Part shown: piece by piece, positions 27,102 through 36,747 of the stretch
How the letters are laid out: each line of letters starts with the position of its first letter
How positions within the stretch are numbered: position 1 is the first letter of the stretch
Assembly: GCF_019345525.1 (NCBI RefSeq)
Contig: NZ_JAHKRA010000011.1
Coordinates: forward strand, 1 to 64,000
Length of the DNA stretch: 64,000 nucleotides
Origin: Flavobacterium sp. NKUCC04_CG
Lineage (GTDB): Bacteria > Bacteroidota > Bacteroidia > Flavobacteriales > Flavobacteriaceae
Direction: 5' to 3'
Made by a program: the position numbers and the translations under genes
Notes under the pieces: generated by a model
The model's input: only the letters and a program-made list of their open reading frames with translations
What the model was told of the DNA's origin: nothing
Databases searched by the model: none

Positions 27102-28289
27102 ATGAAATTTTTGACACAAAACGGGTTTCTTGACACAAACTTGACACAAAAAAAATTCCTTGTGGCAATTAATTCGACTTTTGCTCTGCGAGCAACCAAA
27201 AACAAAGATGGTAAATCACTGCTTTATCTCATACTTTACTCCAAAGGATCACGAGAGCGTATCAGTTTAGATTTATATGTTCACCCTAAAGACTGGAGCA
27301 AATCCAAACAAATGATAATTTCCAAAACCGAGGAAGCGCGAGACTTCAATCTGGTTTTGGACAATATCAATGCGAAAATCACCAATATCAAAACAGTTTA
27401 TCGATTAAACGATCAGCCGCTGAGTGTCGAAATGCTTAAAAAGGAGTTTATCGACGGCGTGCCTCGCATCAATTTTGTTTTATTTTTTGAACAAGCCTTA
27501 AAAGGTGATGAGATTTTATTGAAACCCGGAACCTACCGCAGATATGTAGCTGTACTCAATAAACTTCGAGCCTATAAAGAAGAAATTCCCTTTCACGATA
27601 TTGACTTAAAATTCATTACAGATTACAGAAAGCACCTTAAAAGTATTGGCAATCTCACGACCACCATTAACTCTAACATTATTGTTTTAAAGAAATACCT
27701 GCGCGAAGCACGAAAGAGCGGGATCAAATTAAAAATGGATATTGATTTAATTACCGGAGGAAGTACCACGGGAAACCGAACCGCATTAAACCCTGTAGAA
27801 TTGAAGAAGTTTGATGAATATTATTTTTCAAGCTTTATACACGGCAGTACCAAACTTACTCTTGGGTATTTTCTATTTAGTTGTATGACGGGTTTACGTC
27901 TTGGTGATATCCTAGAACTCAATCGAAAAGATCTGGGAAGCGAAATACAATTCAAAGCATCGAAAACCGGTAAAGACCAAATTATCTCCCTAAACAACAA
28001 GGCATTGGAAATCATCCATCACGATCCAGAATTATTTGTAACGCGGGTTCATCCCAACGTGATGAATCGAGATTTAAAAGAAATCGCAAAAACACTCGGA
28101 GTCCGCAAACACATTAGTTACCATATTTCACGACATACATTCGCAACCAATTTCCTGAGGATGGGAGGACAAGCTGCCAAATTACAAGTATTGATGGGAC
28201 ATTCTAAAATGGAAACCACGATGATTTACGTACATATACTAGCCGCAGAAGCCAATAAGGAGATTTTTCTTTTGGATAAGTTATTTTAA
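27102..28289 (+). CDS. int: Tyrosine recombinase, phage integrase
   Basis: Counted from this start, the 395-residue protein has an N-terminal arm-binding domain (ALRATKNKDGKSLLYLILYSKG, about residues 28-49), a SAM-like core-binding domain (about 130-210) and a catalytic domain with Arg266 (TGLRLGDI), His341, Arg344 (HISRHTF), His367 (LMGHS) and Tyr376 (TTMIYVH). All active residues are present. It should insert the prophage into the adjacent tRNA gene. Start choice is uncertain: ATG 27102 is used, but the region up to a GTG at 27162 holds three DNA repeats and the conserved fold begins only after it. It converges on the last tail gene. Confidence 0.92.
   Translation: MKFLTQNGFLDTNLTQKKFLVAINSTFALRATKNKDGKSLLYLILYSKGSRERISLDLYVHPKDWSKSKQMIISKTEEARDFNLVLDNINAKITNIKTVYRLNDQPLSVEMLKKEFIDGVPRINFVLFFEQALKGDEILLKPGTYRRYVAVLNKLRAYKEEIPFHDIDLKFITDYRKHLKSIGNLTTTINSNIIVLKKYLREARKSGIKLKMDIDLITGGSTTGNRTALNPVELKKFDEYYFSSFIHGSTKLTLGYFLFSCMTGLRLGDILELNRKDLGSEIQFKASKTGKDQIISLNNKALEIIHHDPELFVTRVHPNVMNRDLKEIAKTLGVRKHISYHISRHTFATNFLRMGGQAAKLQVLMGHSKMETTMIYVHILAAEANKEIFLLDKLF
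27111..27150. repeat. Three direct repeats TTGACACAAA at the integrase start
   Basis: Perfect 10-bp copies lie at 27111-27120, 27130-27139 and 27141-27150, spaced by 19 and 11 bases, roughly two turns and one turn of the helix. They fall in different reading frames, so the repetition is at the DNA level. They may be arm-type or core-type binding sites of the integrase, or sites for control of its gene. Confidence 0.8.
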
Positions 28290-28295
28290 ACAGAG

Positions 28296-30098
28296 TTACT
28301 CACCAACTTTTAAAATCTCCGTTTCCAGTTCTACTTGGAATAAGTCTTTAGCTATTTGAGTTAATCCAATATTTTTTACCAAATGTATATTGTTGTACAT
28401 CATGATTCGATCTTTGATTTTCAAGTTGAGTATTCTTTCAATCGGGGTTAGAAATTCGACGTGAAATTCTTGCGACAAAATTCGATTTCTAAGCCAAGCT
28501 GAATAATACTTATTGTAAATACTCGAAAGCAATAAGGGCGAAGGATCTAGAGCTGTATTTTTTCCTTCGACAAGACCACTATAAAGCACCAAAGAAATAC
28601 TGTCTTCCCCTCCATCATTTGCCTTTACCGTCGTTACCCCTCTCGATTCACGAAGTAAAGGAGCAGCTCCAATGCTTATTGTTTTTTCAGATGCAAGCCG
28701 TTGTTCTTTCTTCAGTACACTCATTCCGTTTATATCCACAAAAACCCTATCGTACCCTAAGGAATCATCCTCGTATTGCAACAAGTATTTCACTCCTGAT
28801 TTTAGTTTTCTAGGAGGATTAACTATTTCACAATCTCGAAAATCATGAATGGTATTCTTTTGAAATGCAGTATTTATAAAATCCATGGTAACGAAATCCT
28901 TTCCGATTACCAAATCCAAATTAAACAGATTGGTTACTACGGTTACCAACTGGCCAAACGTAATATTTGGAACCACCTTGGCTAGATCAACTATATTTTC
29001 ATTGACGATTGACCCCGTTTTTTGACCTTGAGAATTTAAAAAATAAATGGGTAAAACTTGGACGTTTACCAACACATCTTCACGTCTCACTGCTGATTTT
29101 ACGAAAAATTCCAACATTTCATCTGGAGCACTTACATGGATAGTCAAATCGACATGTGTATTCGAAAAGGCTGATCGACGCCTCCACTCATAAATGACTA
29201 CACCGTTGTGTCTGATATATATTTCCGACTGTTCATTGATGGTCCAGGAATGCAAGGCCAGATCTCCAATAAGGTTATACTTCCCAGGTCGAGGAATTTG
29301 TATTTGTTTATAGAAAAAGTAAAAGGAATATTCCCAATTGATTACTTTTTGATCGTAATGCTCCTCTGTAGAAATACTCACATTCAAAGGCTCGATGGCT
29401 ACTTTAGTAAAATAATCTTTATTGGTGTAAATCAAAATTTTCGCAATCAATTCGTCCCGCAATATCTCTCCTCTTAATTCATAACCGGCCGATAAAAAAC
29501 CTGTTTTTAGCAAATACAATAAGTACGGCACTGGCTGAATGATGTTTTTATTTAGAATAGCATCGTCGTCATTCACTGAATTTCGGATAAATATTCCATC
29601 AACTCGATTATTCAAAATCTTTAAAAAAGCATTAAACTGCGTTTCTTGGGGATCGTATTTATCGGTATGAATTTGCGGAAAGTTGTAATTGGTTTGTCGG
29701 TAGTTCTGGTGCACTACAGCATTTGCGTGAACATATATATCATTCACCTGTTTTTTAATCAAATCGAATTCCGGTAGGTATTTATCAAAATTAGGAAATT
29801 CATCAAAACCATAACGAATGGAAGCTGTAACTAAATCTCCCTTTATTTCTTCAATAATAAATACAGCAGATTGTATGTTATTATAAAATACATAAACACA
29901 ATCTATATAGGTTTGAGTTACCGAATTGTAAGACATTAAATCACCTAAAACCGTATTGATTTCTTTGGTAGCGACGAACTCAAAGGGATAGGAATACTTT
30001 GTAAAAAAACGATCGGAAAACCAGGAGTTTTCTTCATTGATGGTGATTTTCACGTCAGTTAAATCTAGCTCGAAATCAGAAGTAATAATCTTGTGCAT
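28296..30098 (-). CDS. Phage distal tail protein (hub/baseplate candidate)
   Basis: This 600-residue protein starts with a segment on displacement or binding (FELDLTDVKITINEEN), has a central beta-rich region (about 280-370, with PGKYNLIGDLALHSW) and a long C-terminal part. It lacks membrane helices and signal peptide. It is the last gene of the late region, 23 bases of overlap after another large tail protein, and follows the tape measure by two genes. That position is where tail hub or baseplate proteins lie. The assignment rests on position and size only. Its stop is 6 bases from the integrase stop. Confidence 0.55.
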   Translation of the reverse strand: MHKIITSDFELDLTDVKITINEENSWFSDRFFTKYSYPFEFVATKEINTVLGDLMSYNSVTQTYIDCVYVFYNNIQSAVFIIEEIKGDLVTASIRYGFDEFPNFDKYLPEFDLIKKQVNDIYVHANAVVHQNYRQTNYNFPQIHTDKYDPQETQFNAFLKILNNRVDGIFIRNSVNDDDAILNKNIIQPVPYLLYLLKTGFLSAGYELRGEILRDELIAKILIYTNKDYFTKVAIEPLNVSISTEEHYDQKVINWEYSFYFFYKQIQIPRPGKYNLIGDLALHSWTINEQSEIYIRHNGVVIYEWRRRSAFSNTHVDLTIHVSAPDEMLEFFVKSAVRREDVLVNVQVLPIYFLNSQGQKTGSIVNENIVDLAKVVPNITFGQLVTVVTNLFNLDLVIGKDFVTMDFINTAFQKNTIHDFRDCEIVNPPRKLKSGVKYLLQYEDDSLGYDRVFVDINGMSVLKKEQRLASEKTISIGAAPLLRESRGVTTVKANDGGEDSISLVLYSGLVEGKNTALDPSPLLLSSIYNKYYSAWLRNRILSQEFHVEFLTPIERILNLKIKDRIMMYNNIHLVKNIGLTQIAKDLFQVELETEILKVGE

Positions 30099-32136
30099 GA
30101 TTTTTTCTATTTATAATGAATTCTAAATCGTAGTCTAACAAAAAGTCCTCAGTATCTACTTTTACTTGTTTTTTGGAAACGGGAACCATATCTACCCGCT
30201 CATTTTCCTGATAAAACCAGGCGTGTACAGCTGCGTTTAGTTCGGCAATTTCCACTTGCTGATCGGCAAAAAGATAACCGGTATTTATCCATAATTTTTC
30301 TTCGTAGGCCGTGTTAAATGAGCGCGTAAAAAGAAAATCCTGGACACTATTCTTTTCATTCCGTTTGCTCATTTCCCTTTCTATTCTAACTTCTCCAGTC
30401 ATTTCTATAGATGAAGTTAATCCATATTCATTTTCATAAAAAATCATCGTACTACGTCCCTTATCAGGGACTATGGAAAAAACTTTTTCTAGCGTGGTCG
30501 TTCCCGCCTGAAGCACAAACTCTATCAAATCCCCAGGCTGTACTTCAAAATCTTTAAAGTGGATATAGATAGTTGCAATTGCAGCGTTCTCCTGCTCTAC
30601 TTCACGAACTATATCATTATTCTTTCTGATAAAATAAGAAAACGCACCGCCTTTAGAAATCACATTAACAACTCCAATTCCATATTTGGTAAAACGACTC
30701 AAAATACCTTTTCCTTGTAATATGGCTTGGCCAGAAAAAATAGCGGGTTTAAGTCCTTTCATTATGGGAATTCCAGAAGTACGATACTCCCGTATTGGCA
30801 GACCTTGTTTAATTTCCTGTACCGTCAAATACAAAAAATTCAAACTTCTCTTTTGGTAAGACGCCATTTGAAAATCATCAAACATCATCATTCTACTCAA
30901 CATGGAACTGATGTCGTATATAGCTTTCTTTTTAAAGAATGGAATTTCGTATTCAAAACGGAACGATTTTGTAGCATCCCCTTCTAACAGCAATGATAAA
31001 CGGATATGCGTATCCGTTCTATCGGTATAAAATTCAAAAGGAACCATTGATTTTGAAAAGACAATTTCATCGTTTTTTAATCCCAAATTAAAACCGTCAT
31101 AAGCATTTAAAGTAACCGGTATGGATATAGTCTTATCCGTAAATCTCAATTTAATATCCCCTTGATACACACCTGTTCCAAAGGAGTCTGGACTAATTAC
31201 GCTAACTAATATGGAGCGCTGACTACCCGATACCTTTATAATTTTCAACCAGCTTGGTCGCGTAATGGAATAAGTCCCTTGGTGATTGATATAAACTCTT
31301 TTTTCTCCATCTGTAAAACCATTTGCAACACTAAAAAACAACTGGTTTGGATATACATCTCCAGATAAAATAATACGCACTGGTATGGTATATTCCCTAT
31401 GGGTATAAAGCACTTGAATTCCCATAATCAAATCAGGAGATTGATTTAGAATATCCATTATAGTATCGTAGTCCAAACTAAAAAAGAATTCCGCTATTCC
31501 TGAACCTTGTATCATCGTTCCTCCATTTTCCAATCCGATTATTTCGCCATTAAAATTACCGACACGAATTCCCTTTGGTACAATCACCTTCCACTGATTC
31601 CCTTTTATAAAAAAATTTTGAAAATTAATTTGATACGGACTTTTTATCAAGACAAATTCATGAGGATAGAAAAAATGTCCCTCATCAAAAACCCTAAATT
31701 CTACCGGGAAATTATATGTCGTTAGTTCTTCTTCAACATCTGACTTAGTAGCAAAAATGGAAAACTTAATATAGGCGCGATGATATCCCGTTGCTAAATC
31801 GGAAAAAACGATAGGCTGTAAAGCCAAATCCAAAATTACTGCCGAGCTATTGATGGCACGTTCCCTAATTTCTTGAGGTAATATTATCCAGTTTTGAGTA
31901 GCTGTTTCATATATTACTGTTGCCTTTAAAGTTAAATTGGAATAGCCCAACAATAACGAATTCATATAAATATCCCGGACATAAATTTGATAAGGAATTA
32001 CTTCAGGAAGACGATCGCCTTTAGTATAAGAAAATTTCGGAAGTTCATTTACAGGGCTTGTCCATCCCCAATCTTGCATTCGGACAAAATCAACTGTTTG
32101 AATATATTGCGGAGTATTTGATAAAACTAAATTCAT
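30076..32136 (-). CDS. Phage tail protein with BACON-like modules
   Basis: This 686-residue protein is rich in beta strands. Around residues 260-335 a module reads GTYSITRPSWLKI followed by a short strand and GTGVYQGDIKLRF, the pattern of BACON-type Ig domains, and a similar weaker stretch lies near 150-190 (FFIKGNQWKVIVPKGI). Such domains are common in Bacteroidota surface proteins and phages and may bind glycans. The gene overlaps its neighbours on both sides by a few bases, so translation is coupled. A tail-tip or receptor-binding role is an inference from position. Confidence 0.55.
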   Translation of the reverse strand: MNLVLSNTPQYIQTVDFVRMQDWGWTSPVNELPKFSYTKGDRLPEVIPYQIYVRDIYMNSLLLGYSNLTLKATVIYETATQNWIILPQEIRERAINSSAVILDLALQPIVFSDLATGYHRAYIKFSIFATKSDVEEELTTYNFPVEFRVFDEGHFFYPHEFVLIKSPYQINFQNFFIKGNQWKVIVPKGIRVGNFNGEIIGLENGGTMIQGSGIAEFFFSLDYDTIMDILNQSPDLIMGIQVLYTHREYTIPVRIILSGDVYPNQLFFSVANGFTDGEKRVYINHQGTYSITRPSWLKIIKVSGSQRSILVSVISPDSFGTGVYQGDIKLRFTDKTISIPVTLNAYDGFNLGLKNDEIVFSKSMVPFEFYTDRTDTHIRLSLLLEGDATKSFRFEYEIPFFKKKAIYDISSMLSRMMMFDDFQMASYQKRSLNFLYLTVQEIKQGLPIREYRTSGIPIMKGLKPAIFSGQAILQGKGILSRFTKYGIGVVNVISKGGAFSYFIRKNNDIVREVEQENAAIATIYIHFKDFEVQPGDLIEFVLQAGTTTLEKVFSIVPDKGRSTMIFYENEYGLTSSIEMTGEVRIEREMSKRNEKNSVQDFLFTRSFNTAYEEKLWINTGYLFADQQVEIAELNAAVHAWFYQENERVDMVPVSKKQVKVDTEDFLLDYDLEFIINRKNHAQDYYF

Positions 32137-32534
32137 AACAATTCCGTTTTTATAAGATTATATCTCTGACAAAACACTCCATTTATATCGACCGATTCTG
32201 TAGCAACTGGATCCAACCATATTTCAAAATACACGGTTTGAAATTGAGCTTTACCTTCAAAAAGAATGCGATTGTCGTATTTGAGTATATTTAGCACACC
32301 CAATTGATTGATATTTAATATAAGTTCGTTATACACATCAATATTGGACGTCGTGAATATGACGTTATTTAGCGGCCTATGATCCGTTCCTCTTTGCAGA
32401 AAATAAGCCGCTAAACCCGTAAGTAGTAACATCGGTTCGGGAACTTCAATCCCTTTCACCAAGTTGTATATTTCATCGCAGATGCTATTAACCTGGTAAT
32501 TGGAAAACACCAAATTATCTCTAAAGGCTCTCAT
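32133..32534 (-). CDS. Phage protein of unknown function next to tape measure
   Basis: This 133-residue protein shares ATGA overlaps with the tape measure gene before it and the tail gene after it. The stretch LLLTGLAAYFLQRGTDHRP followed by VIFTT looks faintly like the start of a nucleotidyltransferase fold of the AbiEii/MNT type, but the GS and DxD catalytic residues are absent. I therefore do not assign an activity. Its invariant coupling suggests a tail assembly role. Confidence 0.5.
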   Translation of the reverse strand: MRAFRDNLVFSNYQVNSICDEIYNLVKGIEVPEPMLLLTGLAAYFLQRGTDHRPLNNVIFTTSNIDVYNELILNINQLGVLNILKYDNRILFEGKAQFQTVYFEIWLDPVATESVDINGVFCQRYNLIKTELL

Positions 32535-35500
32535 ATTTTATTGTTTTCTCGCATCCGCTCGAAGTTTCTTAATCCTTCTCGCAAATACTTCATATTTCGC
32601 ATATTCTTATTACTCATAAAGGCTTCTACTCCATTTTCTTCCAATTTGCTCAACAAGACTTCTATGCGAATCAAAACAAGCTCTAATCGTTCATTATCCA
32701 TCCCTTTTTCGGGTATTTCAACCCTCATGGATTCTGGACTGTAATAACCGTTTTCAAAACCTTTTATACCTCGTAATTCCCGAATCAAGGAATCGCGCAA
32801 ATCGGGATTCATCTGCCTAAAAGCTTTGGCATCGATGATCATTTCAGGGCCATTTTCTCCCGTTAGAAAATGAGTGGGTTTTCGTACTACTCCGGACTTG
32901 GTTGTTCCTCCAAAGGTGGATTTAAAGATTTTACCGTCTTGAGTTCGCTTTACGTAATCGTTATAATATCCCTCTTCGTAACCAACACTTGGTAACGGTT
33001 GTCTCGAGATTGTAGCCAATTGTAACCCTCCTATAACAGACATGAGCACTGCGAGAACGGTGCCCGCTATTGGCCCTAAATCGGAATACGCTTTCATAAT
33101 AGCTATGGAAGTATTAATTATGGTTTCCGCAATTGCTATTTTTTTCTTTCGTTTCGCTTGCTTGTATTCCAACTCTGCTTTTTTTCTATCAAAATCTGCA
33201 TTGATAGACTCTACAGCCTTGCCGTATTGATCGTGATCGATAACACCAGTGTCTAGTTGTCTTTTTAATCTTCTTTGTTTGGAATCAGAACTCTTTTCGA
33301 ATTGCTGTAAACGGGCATTTTCATTGGCTTCTACATATTGATTATACTGACTCCATATATCTAACAACGCTTGTACAGCCATACTCATCGTTTGAATTCC
33401 TATGGTGCCCTTTTCAATATTCTCAAAGAAAACTTCCCATTGACCTTGAGTAAATCCCAATACATCGACTTCTCCTAAGCCTAAGTCCTTCTCTTTGCCA
33501 GAATCATCTTTTTCTCCACTCTTAGCTGCTTTAATCTTTTCAATGCTTTGAACGACTTTTTCTACATCATTCTTTAGCTTTTCTTCCTGTTTGGGAGTCA
33601 ATAGTGAGAAATCGATACCTCCGATTTCAGCTCCTGAAAGCAGTTTGTTGTATAGCAACAACAAGTCTTCGAGCTTTTTCTGCTCGGCCTCTAATTCCGA
33701 TTTATCAAAATCCTCTTTTAGCGCCTGGCGCTTTTTTTGATCGTTGCCTACAGCTTGGAGGTTTTCGTTATAAGCCTTTTCCCTTTCGGCTTTTTCCAAT
33801 TCGGCCTGTTCGTTGAATTTATCAATTTCCGTTTTAGAATACTTATCGACTAAGGCTTGTTTGTTTAATAGATAGGTTTCTTCATGAACGATTTTTAACT
33901 GATCGTAAAAATCGTTTTGCGCCTTCCATTGTTCGGCTTGTTCGGCTAAAAACTCCCGCTGTTCTTTGAGCAATTTCTTGTTTTGAGATTCTTTAATCGC
34001 TTTGTCAATCTCCGGTTGTTTGATTTTTTTATTGTCGTAGTCTTCTTGTTTGCGCTCAAAGCCGGTATCCAACTTTTCCAATTCTTTTTGATAACTGTCC
34101 GATTGATTACTCCAAGCCGCGTCTTCTAATTCACGTTTTAAACTGAGACTTTCTTTTTTTAATTGTTCTCTTGCCTTCGCTCGGGCTTTAGCAGCAGTGG
34201 CAGCTTTTTTAGCAGCGGCTTCTCTTGCTTTTTTTAGCGCTTCTTTTTCTGCATCAGTGAGTCCTCCTGTTGTTCCATTAGTATCTGGATTTGCAGTAGT
34301 AGGGTCGTCAGCAATCTGTTCTTCAAAGGATTTTTTTAGTTTTTCTTGGATTTCGAGTTCCTTATTAAGCTCTTCATTTTTACGAAGTTCCCTCATCTTT
34401 GAAACTACTCGTTTCCCAAAAATATGCCAAAGCGGATAATCATAATACCATTTCCCGTACTCGTCTAAATCAGTATTCCTAATTTTCTGCTCGCGCTCAT
34501 AACTTTCCTGTAAAGCACGTTCAGTTGCCTGAAGTTTAAGTTTTTTGGATAATGCTGTAATATACTTCTCAATTACTTCCGTGGACTTTAAGGTATTTAT
34601 ATTTTCTAAATTGATCCCATTTAAATATTCCGAATTAATATCAACCAAAGCTTTAATCGCATCCAAACGTTTTTGTTTTTCGACGTTCTCGTCCCGAGCT
34701 ACTTTTAATAGCGCATCAATCTTATCTCGCTGCCCCTTAATCGACTTGTTTACTTCACCTTGGATTTCATCTAGTTTTTTCTGTGCTAAAGTCGCACTAT
34801 CCACACTATCTCGAAACAGAAAATAAGCCGTAGTAACCGCCGATAGTACAACCAACAAAGCTCCCCAAGGTGTCGTAGCCATAGCGAGAGTCATCGCCCG
34901 AAAAGCTTGTGTAGCACCAACAATATTTCCCCTCAGTAACATGGTAACCATGGCATACGCCTGTGTAAAAACCGTTGCCGCCCTTTCGGCAACTGCTCGA
35001 GCTTTGACTGCTAAATTGTATAATAAGGTCGATTGGGTATTGCGTGAAGTCCATAAAAGCACCAATCGTTGCCAAGTTACGTTGGTCATAAGCGAAGCGA
35101 GTAGAATTGCAAAAACTTTGACCGTAATCATTAAACGATTACGGAATTTGACCATCTTCTGATCGCTTTCGTCTGTAACGCCAATGAATCTTTCAAACCA
35201 TCCGACAACGGCGATTAACCAATCCATAATTCCTTCAGACGAATACCAACGAATTACAGTTTCTTTTATTTTGGCCAAACTAGCCGCTAGGTTTTCGTTT
35301 TTGATGTTGTATTCGTTTGTTAATGAAGTCGCTTCCATCATGGCTGTCATGGCTGTGCGTTGTCTTGCTTCTAGTTTTTCGGTATTGGAGGCTATGGCAG
35401 ATAGCGCGGCTATTCCCCTGGTTCCTCCAACCTCGAGGTCTTCCAGTTTTTGAGTCATGACGGACAATCCCTCTGAGTTTCCATTTAATCCTTTTAGGAA

Positions 35501-36667
35501 TTTAATCATCGCCTGGTTGGCATCTTTTTCTAATAAATCTTTAAAATCCTTAAGCGAGTCACCGACAATTTTAGCGTATTCCTCGGGATTTTTAAACATG
35601 TCGATCCACACCTTATTCATCATGGTTGCCGAAACCTCGACCGATTGTCCTATTTCATCAAAAGTAGCCGCATAGCCGATATTAGCCGTTGCCGATAATT
35701 TGGTTTGGCTCGCAATTCCCGCAGTTCGCTTTAAGAAGTTCACAAGGTAGCCGGCATTGTTGGATCCAGAATAGGACACTTCATTAATAGCTGATCCCAA
35801 AGACAGCATAGCACCTTCAAAATCACGTCCGGTTTCAGTTCCCACTTTATAGATATCGACCATTTTACCAACTTCTCGGATCTGTACTTCGGACAAATCA
35901 TCTCCCAGAGCTACTTTCATCTGATTGGCTACCCGAACAAATGCCTTGACATTTTCAATACCTTGGATTCCCAATCGCCCTCCTTCTTCCGCAAATTTCA
36001 AAAGTTCCACACGTGCCGTTCGGGTTTTAAACAATCCAAATGAGGCGGTTAGTTCGTTCACTTCCTTTTTGGTTAACGAAGTAGTTTTCATCACGTCTGC
36101 CTGACTATCCGATAATTTACCATTGTAATCGATCACCTTTTGTATCGAAACTACGCCACCAGCGATAGAAGCTACAATCGATGCTCCCATTACACTATAT
36201 TTATTAAAGCCTGTTGCCATTTTATTCAACGAAAAACCGGCCTGTTCGGCACCGCCTCTTAATTCAGCTAAACGTTTATTGACATCGGCAAGTTCCTTTT
36301 TATAACGTACATAATCCGTCGAATCGGGGATTAAATGTCTTAAAGTAGCTTTGAGCTGTTTTGCCGTGGTGTCGAGTTGAGCCGTGGTTAAACCGGTCAA
36401 GCCAATCTCTTTTTGGAGTTGGCTCATTTGGTTTTTATTGGCGGTAATCTGCAAGTTGTTTTGCCTTATGGTGCGGTTGAGATTCCGATAGGCATCTGAA
36501 TTTTTCTTTCCTTGTTTTTCAAGGAGTCGCTTTTGGGTTAGCAATTCCTTGTTTTCGGTATTTAGAGAACGAGTAGATTTCTCTAAATTCAACAATTCTT
36601 TTTGAGCGGCATTGCCGTCAATGATTATGGATAGTTTTAGTTCTTCGTCTACAATTCGCTTTGCCAT
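32531..36667 (-). CDS. Phage tail tape measure protein
   Basis: This is a 1378-residue protein and the largest of the phage. The N-terminal 130 residues are coiled coil. A tail-tape-measure core follows with hydrophobic helices in the middle (about 470-610, e.g. GALLVVLSAVTTAYFLF), then long Lys/Glu/Ala coiled coil (about 740-1000) and a small hydrophobic Ala/Ile segment near 1210. It sets tail length and is expelled on infection. By the usual rule of about 1.5 angstroms per residue, the tail would be near 200 nm. It is followed directly by tail-tip genes. Confidence 0.88.
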   Translation of the reverse strand: MAKRIVDEELKLSIIIDGNAAQKELLNLEKSTRSLNTENKELLTQKRLLEKQGKKNSDAYRNLNRTIRQNNLQITANKNQMSQLQKEIGLTGLTTAQLDTTAKQLKATLRHLIPDSTDYVRYKKELADVNKRLAELRGGAEQAGFSLNKMATGFNKYSVMGASIVASIAGGVVSIQKVIDYNGKLSDSQADVMKTTSLTKKEVNELTASFGLFKTRTARVELLKFAEEGGRLGIQGIENVKAFVRVANQMKVALGDDLSEVQIREVGKMVDIYKVGTETGRDFEGAMLSLGSAINEVSYSGSNNAGYLVNFLKRTAGIASQTKLSATANIGYAATFDEIGQSVEVSATMMNKVWIDMFKNPEEYAKIVGDSLKDFKDLLEKDANQAMIKFLKGLNGNSEGLSVMTQKLEDLEVGGTRGIAALSAIASNTEKLEARQRTAMTAMMEATSLTNEYNIKNENLAASLAKIKETVIRWYSSEGIMDWLIAVVGWFERFIGVTDESDQKMVKFRNRLMITVKVFAILLASLMTNVTWQRLVLLWTSRNTQSTLLYNLAVKARAVAERAATVFTQAYAMVTMLLRGNIVGATQAFRAMTLAMATTPWGALLVVLSAVTTAYFLFRDSVDSATLAQKKLDEIQGEVNKSIKGQRDKIDALLKVARDENVEKQKRLDAIKALVDINSEYLNGINLENINTLKSTEVIEKYITALSKKLKLQATERALQESYEREQKIRNTDLDEYGKWYYDYPLWHIFGKRVVSKMRELRKNEELNKELEIQEKLKKSFEEQIADDPTTANPDTNGTTGGLTDAEKEALKKAREAAAKKAATAAKARAKAREQLKKESLSLKRELEDAAWSNQSDSYQKELEKLDTGFERKQEDYDNKKIKQPEIDKAIKESQNKKLLKEQREFLAEQAEQWKAQNDFYDQLKIVHEETYLLNKQALVDKYSKTEIDKFNEQAELEKAEREKAYNENLQAVGNDQKKRQALKEDFDKSELEAEQKKLEDLLLLYNKLLSGAEIGGIDFSLLTPKQEEKLKNDVEKVVQSIEKIKAAKSGEKDDSGKEKDLGLGEVDVLGFTQGQWEVFFENIEKGTIGIQTMSMAVQALLDIWSQYNQYVEANENARLQQFEKSSDSKQRRLKRQLDTGVIDHDQYGKAVESINADFDRKKAELEYKQAKRKKKIAIAETIINTSIAIMKAYSDLGPIAGTVLAVLMSVIGGLQLATISRQPLPSVGYEEGYYNDYVKRTQDGKIFKSTFGGTTKSGVVRKPTHFLTGENGPEMIIDAKAFRQMNPDLRDSLIRELRGIKGFENGYYSPESMRVEIPEKGMDNERLELVLIRIEVLLSKLEENGVEAFMSNKNMRNMKYLREGLRNFERMRENNKI

Positions 36668-36747
36668 TTGAAAGTATTTTCTTCAAATGTGCAAAGCTTT
36701 GTTTAGTTGGGTTGTGACATGGGATAGATGAAAAAAACTGTCTATCT

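Noticed and set aside
27111-27150. TTGACACAAA repeats as a CRISPR array
   Set aside because: Only three 10-bp copies with spacers of 9 and 1 bases; far too short for CRISPR repeats and no cas genes are near.
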